A DNA stretch of 64,000 bases from Mycoplasma nasistruthionis (GTDB lineage: Bacteria; Bacillota_I; Bacilli_A; Mycoplasmatales; Metamycoplasmataceae): positions 186,001 through 250,000 of the forward strand of contig NZ_CP040825.1 of NCBI RefSeq assembly GCF_006228185.1, written 5' to 3'. How positions within the stretch are numbered: position 1 is the first letter of the stretch; each line of letters opens with the position of its first letter. This document shows, one piece after another, positions 55,553-64,000 of this stretch. A program made the translations under genes and the position numbers. The notes beneath the pieces are model-generated. The model made no database searches. It saw nothing but the letters and a program-made list of their open reading frames with translations, and had not been told where the DNA came from.

Positions 55553-57470
55553 AATTCGCTTTGACTGATTGTCAAAGTTGGTAATAATAACCTTGTTGCT
55601 TTAATAAATCTGCATGAGAACCAGATTCAATTATTTGCCCATTTTCTAAAACTAAAATTAAATCGGATTTAACTATTGTACTTAATCTATGAGCAATAAT
55701 AAATGAAGTTCTGTTTTCAGTTAATTTTTGCATTGCTTTTTCAACTATTGCTTCTGTATGAGTGTCAACATTTGAAGTAGCTTCATCTAAAATTAACACT
55801 GGTGGGTTTTTATAATTAACCCTAGCAATTGAAAGAAGTTGCTTTTGGCCTTGTGATAGTGATGAACCAGAGTTTGTTAAAACTGTGTCATATTTAGAAT
55901 CCAATTTAGCTAAGTGTGATTCTAAATTAGCAGCTTCAGCAACCATTTTTAAAGTATCATCATCAATTTCATCTGAACCATAAGCAATATTATTGCTAAC
56001 AGTGTCTGAAAATAAATAAGGATCTTGTAAAACATAACCTAAAGATTTACGTAAAGCTTTTTTATTGATATTTTTAATATCAATACCATCATATAAAATT
56101 TGACCTTTTTCAATTTCATAAAAACGGCAAAGTAAGTTAATAATTGTTGTTTTGCCAGCACCAGTAGCTCCTACTAATGCTATTTTTTGACCTGCATTAG
56201 CTTTAAAAGAAATGTCTTTTAAAGTGTAAGTATCATGATACTTAAATCAAACATTTTTAAATTCAATTTCACCTTTTAAGAAGGTGTATTGGTTTTGACG
56301 TGTAATTGGGTTAAATCATTTTCAAGCATATTCACCAACGTTTAAATTCATTTTAATTTCTTTGAATTTACCGTGTGATTTAATTAGTTTGACTAATTGT
56401 ATTTTTCCTTCGTTAGTTTCCGGTTTTTGGTCTAATACTTCAAATACTCTTCTAGCTCCAGCTAGAGCTAAAATAATTGAATTAACATTTTGTGTCATGC
56501 TTGATACTGGCCCTGAAAAACTACGCGCGAATTGAGTGAATGAAATTAAAATTCCAACTGTTAAACCAAATGCAACTCCATTGTCTTGAGAATAGAAAAT
56601 CATTAATCCACCTGTAATTGTCACTGTTGCATATGCGATATTACCTATATTTTGTGATACCGGTCATATTACATTTGCTAAAAATTCTGATTTAAAATTT
56701 ACTTTAGCTAATTTTTTATTTAAATCTGAATATGCATTTGCTGAGTTTTCTTGTTGGTTAAAAATTTTAATTGTTTTAATTCCTGAAATCATTTCTTCAG
56801 CATATCCGTTTAAATCACCAATTGATTTTTGTTTTAATCTAAAGAATTTTCTTGAGAATTTACTAATTACAATCGAACAAACCAAAATTAGTAAAATGAA
56901 TCCAACCATGATTAAACTAAGCATTCAGTTTAATCAAAACATAACAGCAATTGAAATTAGCAATGTTGTTAGTGATTGAAAAGCAATTGGAAATGTTTTT
57001 GATAAAAATTGTCTTAAGGTGTCAACATCAGATGTAAAGTTTGAAATTAACTTACCTTTTAAATTAATATCAAAAAACTTTACCGGTAATTTTTGAACGT
57101 GTTTGTATAAATCGATTCTTAATTTAGCCATTATTTTATAAGTAATGGTAATCATAATTCTTGTGGCTATAAAACTTGATAAGATACTGATTAATAAAAA
57201 TAAAACTGAACCAGTAATTATTCAATGAAAGTTGTTGTAGTTAAATGTGTGTGCAGTTTCTTTACCTTCATTAAGTAAATAACCGATAATAACTTTACCA
57301 ATAAAGATTTGAATATATAAAGTTCCTAAAGCTGCTAAAACAATTAAGAAAATTGCTAGCATCAATTGATATTTATTGGCATTTCATAAAAGCCCGAATA
57401 AACGTTTGAATGTTGATTTTTTTGAATTGTCTAGATGTTTTTTATTATTAGATTTAGTTTGAAGTTTCAC
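55551..57470 (-). CDS. Heterodimeric ABC exporter, subunit with consensus Walker B
   Basis: The 639-aa half-transporter has six membrane helices (~30-330), then an NBD. Walker A is GATGAGKTT, the signature SLSQGQKQ is degenerate at the Gly after LS, Walker B/catalytic Glu reads LILDEATS, and the switch His is in FIIAHRLST. The start is GTG at 57468-57470 behind AGGAGG; it overlaps the end of the partner gene by 17 bp. Its Walker motifs should pair with the partner's intact SGGQ, forming the one hydrolysis-competent site. It is probably a drug, lipid or metal-chelate exporter; substrate unknown. Confidence 0.9.
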
Positions 57471-59199
57471 TTAAACCTCCTAAATCTTGTTGTTGTTGAT
57501 AAAGCTCTTGATAAAACTGATTTGAATTTAATAGTTGTTGATGTGTTCCAATGTTTTGAATTTTACCATCGTCTAAAACAATGATGCGATCACAATTTTT
57601 CAATGATGATATTTTTTGAGCAATAATAATTTTGGTGCAGTCTGTCAGCGATGAAAGAGCTTGTTGAATTTGCCTTTCTGTTTTAGAGTCTACTGCTGAA
57701 GTAGCATCATCTAAAATTAAAATTCTTGGTTTTTTAAGTAATGATCTAGCAATGCTTAAACGTTGTTTTTGTCCACCTGAAAAGTTTTGTCCTTTTTGCT
57801 CGACTCTTGAGTCTGATTTTTCAGGTAGAGCATTAACAAAATCATAAATATTAGCTTGTTTTAAAGCTAAGTTTAATTCATCATCACTGGCGTTTGGGTT
57901 GGCTCATAAAAGATTTTGTCTAATTGTTCCTGAAAACAAGGTTGATTCTTGGGTAACGAAAGCAATTTGTTCTCTTAAGTTATTAAGTTCTTGTTTTTTA
58001 ATATCAACTCCGTTTAGCAATATTTGACCGCTTGATGCATCATAAAATCTGACTATTAAATTAATCAAAGTAGATTTACCTGAGCCAGTTGGTCCTATGA
58101 TTCCAATCGTTTCATTTGGCTTGATATCTAAATTAAAATCAGATAAAGCATTTAAATTTGAATTGACATATTTAAAGTTAACATTTTCAAACTTAATTGA
58201 GCCATCTAATTGAACTTTAAATGCATCTGGATCATTTTGAATATTTACCTTATGATTTAATATTTCTTTAATCCGTTTAACACTCGGTATAGACATTAAA
58301 ACTAGACTTGAAACATTCATCATACCCATTAAAGAACCTGAAACCATTCAAATATATGAAGCAAATGCAACAATTGTTCCAATTTCCATTTTTTTACCTA
58401 AAAAAGCATAAGTTCCAATAGTTCCGAGCGCTACCATGCTCATAAAAATAGTTGATGTAATCACTGGTGAATTTCAAGCAACTATTTTGTCTGCTCTTAT
58501 GCTCATGTTTCTTAAGGTTTCACTTAAATGTTTGATTTTAGCAAACTCATTTTCTTCATTAACATATGACTTAATTGTTCTAATGGCTGATAGATTTTCT
58601 TGTATTTTGCTATTAAATGAATCATATTGTTTATAAAGTTTTTTAAAGTTTGGATAAGACTTATAAGACACTATAGCAAATGAAATTACTACTAGTGGTA
58701 TTGAAACTAAGAAAATACTTGACAAGATTAAGCTTTGATTTAATGAAAAAATCAAAGCAGTAATGAATAAAATTGGTAAACGAACAAAAGTTCTAATCAT
58801 CATCATAAATGCTAATTGAACATTGTTTACGTCATTATTTAGCCTGTTTAAAATTGCCCCAGTTGAAAATTTATCAATATCATTAAATGAATAACTTTGA
58901 ATTTTGCTATAAAGCGAATTTCGAATATTTTTAGCAAAAATCGAAGTAGCTTTAGATGAACAAAATGATGCTATTAAACCAGTACAAAGTGCTCCTAGAG
59001 CTAGACCAATTAATATAAAACCATTGTATCAAATTACATTGACATCACCTTTGTTTGTAACTTCATTAATAATTAAACCTACTCTGTTAGGCATAAAAAC
59101 TTGAATTACAACTTCTGCAATGATGATAATAATTGATAAAAATGCTAGTAATCTAGCATTTTTTGTAGCAGCGAAGAATGTGTATTTTGGTTGTTTCAT
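57454..59199 (-). CDS. Heterodimeric ABC exporter, subunit with degenerate catalytic site
   Basis: The 581-aa half-transporter has six membrane helices and an NBD with Walker A GPTGSGKST and intact signature NFSGGQKQRLSIAR. The catalytic Glu is replaced by Asp (LILDDATSAVD) and the switch His by Gln (IIIAQKISS). These two changes are the hallmark of the degenerate half of heterodimeric exporters such as TM287/288, BmrCD and LmrCD. Its ATG shares one base with the stop of the arsR-type gene (TAATG), so expression is coupled to that regulator. Confidence 0.92.
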
Positions 59200-59564
59200 T
59201 ATTTGTTAAAAATACATTCGTGTTGATGTGAATGGTAATGAACATTAATATGTCCATCATCTTGGCATTTGCAACTGATTTGTTTAAAATCACCTAATTC
59301 AATAATTTCTTCCAGTAAATTACCGTATTTTTTAGCAAAATCCTTATTGATGAAATAAAAGGCATGTGTTTTTGTTTTTTTAACATCAACAATATGAGCT
59401 TGACGCAAGTTGCTTAAGTGTTTTGAGACATTAGCTTGCTTTTCTTGCATTATTTCAGCTAAAAGTTGAACGTCACATTCTTTTTCATGACAAGTGTATA
59501 GATGAACAATCAGTTTTAATTTTACGTCTTTAGATAAAACAGATAAAAGTTCCGTTATTTCCAT
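59199..59564 (-). CDS. ArsR/SmtB-family metal-responsive repressor
   Basis: The 121-aa winged-helix protein has the ArsR core: VKLKLIVHLYTCHEKECDVQLLAEIM, then QANVSKHLSNLRQAHIVDVKKTKTHAFY. C25 and C30 lie at the alpha3 metal site near where ELCVCDL occurs in classical members. The C-terminal tail (C98, C100, H105, H109, H111, H113, H115, C117) is an unusually dense Cys/His cluster. Such proteins leave DNA when they bind metal. It leads the two ABC exporter genes, so it should control that exporter. Which metal is sensed cannot be told from sequence. Confidence 0.9.
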   Translation of the reverse strand: MEITELLSVLSKDVKLKLIVHLYTCHEKECDVQLLAEIMQEKQANVSKHLSNLRQAHIVDVKKTKTHAFYFINKDFAKKYGNLLEEIIELGDFKQISCKCQDDGHINVHYHSHQHECIFNK

Positions 59565-59643
59565 AAGACCTCTTTTCGTTTTTTGTTTTTAATTGCTTTA
59601 ATAAAAAATAAAAATAAATGTTGTTTTATACGTTTTTTTGAAT

Positions 59644-62600
59644 TTAGTTGTCTGTTTTAACTGACTTATCAATTTGATTAAAGATGTCATCTAAATCATC
59701 TGACTCAAATGAGTCAAATGTCATGATGTAGTCATTTTCATCATAATCATTTTCTGGATTAGTTAGTGATTGATTTTTCAATTTGTCAACTGTTGAAAAA
59801 TCATCTTGTGTATCGGTTGATGCTGTGGCACTAAAATTTTGACTATCATTTGTGTCATTATCGTTTTGATTTGAAAATTCATTTTCATTAAATTCAGAAA
59901 TATCAAAAACTGAATCTTGACTCTCTATTTCTTCTTCATCATCTCAGCTGTCTTCGAATTCTAAAGAATTAATATCTAATAGTTCATTATCAGTATCTTG
60001 AGCTTCGTCTTGAGCTTCGTCTTGAGCTTCGTCTTGAGCTTCGTCTTGAGCTTCGTCTTGAGCTTCGTCTTGAGCTTCGTCTTGAGCTTCGTCTTGAGCT
60101 TCGTCTTGAGCTTCGTCTTGAGCTTCGTCTTGAGCTTCGTCTTGAGCTTCGTCTTGAGCTTCGTCTTGAGCTTCGTCTTGAGCTTCGTCTTGAGCTTCGT
60201 CTTGAGCTTCGTCTTGAGCTTCGTCTTGAGCTTCGTCTTGAGCTTCGTCTTGAGCTTCGTCTTGAGCTTCGTCTTGAGCTTCGTCTTGAGCTTCGTCTTG
60301 AGCTTCGTCTTGAGCTTCGTCTTGAGCTTCGTCTTGAGCTTCGTCTTGAGCTTCGTCTTGAGCTTCGTCTTGAGCTTCGTCTTGAGCTTCGTCTTGAGCT
60401 TCGTCTTGAGCTTCGTCTGAATTAATTTCTATTGAGTCATTTTCTTGAGCATTTGTTTGACCAAAAATATCATCAATACTTAATTCTTGTTGTTGATATT
60501 CAAAACTTGTGTTTTGGTCACCATGATTATTTTCAATTTCCAAATCAACTAGATTAAAACTTTCTAAAACTACATCTGAGTCAAATTCGGTTTTATTAGT
60601 GTTAAAAATATCCAACGTTTGACCGTCTTGCATTTGTGTGAAAATTGAAGTTTCGTTTTGAATATCTAAGTTTAAATCAGACACAGAGTCGAAGTTGTCT
60701 AAAGATAATTCATTATCAATATGATCATCATTATAATTTAGTGAATCTTGTGATGAATTATAAAATTCATCGTTAAGGTCAGCATCTACGATTTGTTCAA
60801 AGTTTTCAACTGTTGAAACATCGTTTTGTTCGATATTATTATAATCATTTATTTCAGAAATCGAAAGATTTTTTAAGTGAGTTAAATAAACTGTATTGAC
60901 TTTATCAATCAGTTTTAATCCATTGTTATTTGGGTTTGATGAAACCAGTTGTTGCAACTCGTTTTGATTAAATAATTCGATATTTTGTTCGCTAAATAAT
61001 TTTGTGATGTTGTTTTGTTCTCAAACTCAGTTAATTGGGTTTATGACATAAACGTCGTAACCTTTGTTGTTTAAGAATTTAATATCATCATATTTTTTAA
61101 CATAATTAAAGTAATCTTTGTGATAGTTAAAATCATCAAAAACTACTGCTAGATATTTGGTGTTTTTATATTTAACAAATATATCAAGTTTATTTGTTCC
61201 AACTGGAAAATCAACCAGTAATTCAAAATCAGGATTGTTTTTAATTAAAGCTTCGATATGGCTTAAAACAATGTTTTTAAAAGCATTTGTTGCATGATTA
61301 AATTCTAGGTTAATTTGTTTTGATGATAGTGATGAGTATTTAACTTTTTCAGAATTTGGTTTTTCTAAGAATTCAAGTCATTGTTTAAAAATATTTAATC
61401 CTTCTGAATTATCTGCATCTATTGGGCTGATATCATCTGCATAAATACTTTTAATAACTATTAATTTATCTTTAGCACGACTAATAGCAACATTTAATGA
61501 GTTAGCCCCACCTGAAATACGTCCAATGTATGAATTTAGAAGTTTTGTTGTCTTGTCATAAGCTAAAGTCATAATAACAACATCAGCTTCTTCTCCTTGC
61601 ATATTTTCAAGGTTCTTTAAAATGATTTTATTGCTCAAAAGTGCTTCGTTTAAATCTGGAAAATATTTGATAATTAAAGCCTCAATTAAACCTTGTTGAC
61701 TTGCATTCATTGTTAAAACAGCTAATGAATTATGGTCATTAAGATTTTCGTAAATTTTAGAAATAGTTAAAAAGGCTTCTTTAATGTTTGAACTATTTTC
61801 TCATGTTCCATCAACTTGATAAACATCAATTGCATTACGTCCAATAAATTGTGCTTTATCAGCTACTGCAAGTTTGTTGTTGTAAAAATGTTTAGCTGAG
61901 AAAGACATTAGTGCAGCATTATTTGAACGGTAATTACGATTTAACATAACATTAAATATGCTTCCACGCGCAAATTCTAGAATTGATTTGTTTGATTCGT
62001 ATACAGAATCACCAACTTTACGTTGATTAAATCACTGACTTGGTTGCATTTGTTGTTGATCTCCAACAATAACTTTACGTTTTCCTAAGTAAAGCAAAGT
62101 CAATCCTAGATCAAAGAAAATTTGAGAAGCTTCTTCAATAATTACATAATCAAACTCTTTAGCTTTTCAACCTGATAAATCAGCTTCAGGAATTGAAACT
62201 ATTACAGGATAAATAATTTTAATAATTGGTAGATATTGATTAATAAAACCACTAATATTCTTTGGTTTGTCTTTTATTTTTTGCTTAAAAGCACTATAAA
62301 GGTTTCTGAAGTTTTCAATTCTTGGATGTGCTTTGTAAAATTCATCACTTTTATAAAAGGTTTCTTTTTTACCATTTAAATGTCATTCTAAAAGCCTTCT
62401 TACTAAACGATAAGCTTTTAACTTTAAGTGATTGATATCACTAATTTCAGAACTTGTGCTTTTTAAGGTAACTTCAACATCTATTAAGTTAGAGATTTTT
62501 GAATATGGACTGTGTTCGCTGTCAAAGTTGTTAAACCCAACTTTGTTTAAGAATTTTAAAACATCACCTATTGAACCGTTGAAATTAGGTAAGTTTTTGT

Positions 62601-64000
62601 CAATTTGATCACCCAGTTGTTTTAATTCATGATATTTCTTTAAAAAGAATCATCATTTGTATCCATTAAGTTCAATTAAGTCTTTGCTAGTTTTGGATAC
62701 TTCAATTTGTTCAGGGTATTTTAAATCTCTTGGTAGTGATAAAAAGAATTGAATATCTGTTGTTTGATTAAAATCAGGTTTATGTTTAGCTATATAGTAA
62801 TAAGCTTTTAATGCTTCAACATTTACTGAATTGTCTAAAAATTCGCTAACTTCTTGAATAAACTGATTTTCAGTTTTTGAAACTAAATTTAATAGTCTGT
62901 TTTCAGATGAAATACTATCGTTAAATGAATGAATGTTTTGAACGTGTTGGTCTATTTTTTCATAGAATTTATATCTGTTGTTATTTGCATTATTAGGTAA
63001 ATATAAAGCAAAAGAACTTAGTTCACCTAGTCTTTTTAAAATAACTTCTAAAGCTATTGTTTTTTGTGAACTAACTAATGCTGTTTTTCCATAGACAATA
63101 ATATTGGTTAATAAATTAGCTATTGTTTGTGATTTTCCAGTTCCTGGCGGACCTTGAATAATCGTGTTTTGGTGCAGCGCACTAACAATTGCTTCAATCT
63201 GTCCATAATCAGCTGGGTTAACTCTTTGAACACTTGCGTTTTCTCTTAATAAACGATCTAGATTCTTTTCGAATTTACTTTGATCAACTTCATCGGGTAA
63301 AATTTTCCAAAAGTATCCGTTATCTAGAATTTCCTTCATTCTCTTAGCTGCATAACCAAATCAAGGTTGATAAGTCCCTAGTACAAACCCTGGGTAAAAC
63401 TCTAAGTTAGTGTTTGTAATTTCTTCTTTGCTAAATGGATGAAACTTTTGAATAAAGTTATCAGGGATGTTAAAAACTTTGTTGTGTGAACCGTTTGAAA
63501 ATTCATGAATTTGTTGTTCGATGGTTGAAATTTCAAATTCGTTGTTTAAATGTAAAGCAAAATTTGAAGCATTAATTAAATCAATTAATTGACGGTTAAT
63601 TTTGATTTCAGCATCAGTTGAAATTAGTTTTGGAGCACTTCCATAAAAGTGAATTTCAACTTCTTTTAAAAATAAAGGAGCATAAACTGAAATAGATTTA
63701 TCATCATCACCTAAAAGAACTTTTACAAAACCAAAACCAATGTGTAATGACTTTTCACTTTTACCTAACTCTTCTTTTAAAACTTTGTCATATAGTTTTT
63801 TTCAAACTACAATTGACTTTTGATACTTTTCTTTTAGTTTACTTAAAAGTAATTTCTTTTGATTATCAAAATCTGTTTCAAATGAATAAATATTGTATGA
63901 AATATTATGTTCTGCAATTTCATTTGAATTTCTTTTAATAAATTCAAATAAGTTTTCATAATTACTAATTCTTTCAATTGCTTCAATTAAACGGTGTAAT
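59644..64000 (-). CDS. Very large SF1 (UPF1-like) DNA/RNA helicase with (DEAQ)35 tail (5' end beyond window)
   Basis: About 1450 residues are visible. From the window edge come an N-terminal region typical of AAA_11/AAA_12 helicases, Walker A GPPGTGKSQTIANLL, motif II in FDYVIIEEASQ, motif III-like VIVGDQQQMQPSQ, motif IV-V NMQGEEADVVIMTLAY and motif VI ANSLNVAISRAKDKL. An endonuclease-like region (LLVDFPVGTNKLDIFVKYKNTKYLAVVFDD, resembling a REase-fold DUF559/Vsr part) follows. A long acidic, Asn/Asp-rich tail then carries 35 DEAQ units (60001-60420). The role is probably DNA repair, RNA metabolism or defence. The helicase family is sure; the nuclease-like part is a suggestion. Confidence 0.9.
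60001..60420 (-). repeat. 35 tandem copies of a 12-bp unit encoding DEAQ
   Basis: The plus-strand unit is agcttcgtcttg, repeated 35 times without a single substitution except in the last copy (agcttcgtctga). On the coding strand each unit reads Asp-Glu-Ala-Gln. Identity at the nucleotide level shows recent expansion or homogenisation. Because 12 is a multiple of 3, copy-number change keeps the helicase gene in frame and alters only the acidic tail length. Confidence 0.97.

Noticed and set aside
59998-60420. Plus-strand open frame of repeated SFVL
   Set aside because: It is the reverse-strand reading of the DEAQ repeat; the minus-strand frame continues into conserved helicase motifs.
60001-60420. 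Possible CRISPR-like array
   Set aside because: Units are 12 bp and directly tandem with no spacers, inside a coding frame.

Overview
The window is chromosomal DNA from a mycoplasma of the hominis/synoviae type (Mycoplasmopsis-like). Nearly every long gene reads only if TGA codes for tryptophan. The DNA is very AT-rich, and the genes are tightly packed, often with TAATG stop/start overlaps. Surface proteins are lipoproteins with a lipobox Cys at residues 22-31. No rRNA, tRNA, CRISPR array or replication origin was recognised. The genus is inferred from gene content; the species is not claimed.

Layout. 1-11.7 kb is a surface module: the start of a collagen-like lipoprotein (-), then two tandem 1.75-1.77 kaa lipoproteins (+). 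Each of the pair has N-terminal repeat modules, an M60 (enhancin-like) zinc metallopeptidase domain with HExxH, and C-terminal F5/8C-like carbohydrate-binding modules. 11.7-15.7 kb (-) holds a transposase remnant, nicotinate phosphoribosyltransferase, a polytopic membrane protein, a small membrane protein, an Asp23/Gls24-like protein and EF-P. 15.9-17.9 kb (+) holds two unknowns. 18.0-23.7 kb (+) is an operon: nusB, an unknown, sufS, sufU, dinB, a frameshifted nadD-yqeK fusion and an RsuA/RluB-type pseudouridine synthase. gyrA follows with its own clear promoter.

26.5-33.3 kb (-) holds KtrA/KtrB potassium uptake, a frameshifted unknown, YneF, an M42 aminopeptidase and RNase J. 33.6-39.7 kb is a second surface module: a 1048-aa lipoprotein (+) whose C-terminal half matches the pattern of GT80 sialyltransferases, a membrane protein (-), and a lipoprotein nuclease (-) whose MnuA/DNase I-like domain is circularly permuted. 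39.9-46.1 kb (-) is a coupled operon rarA-pheS-ung-pheT-glyA. 46.4-52.0 kb (-) is glyQS-dnaG-rpoD-nif3. 52.1-59.6 kb has a tail-anchored coiled-coil protein (-), an S1 protein and a C-terminally short phosphoglucose isomerase-like protein (+), and an ArsR-family metal sensor driving a heterodimeric ABC exporter (-). The window ends inside a huge SF1 helicase (-) carrying 35 perfect 12-bp repeats that encode (DEAQ)35.

Biology. The window combines host glycoprotein handling (M60 proteases with lectin-like modules, a GT80-like lipoprotein, a surface nuclease) with ordinary replication, transcription and translation genes. Three genes (nadD, ung and an unknown at 29 kb) carry frameshifts that would each be repaired by one extra A on the coding strand. 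That pattern points to either homopolymer sequencing error or slippage-driven decay or phase variation.
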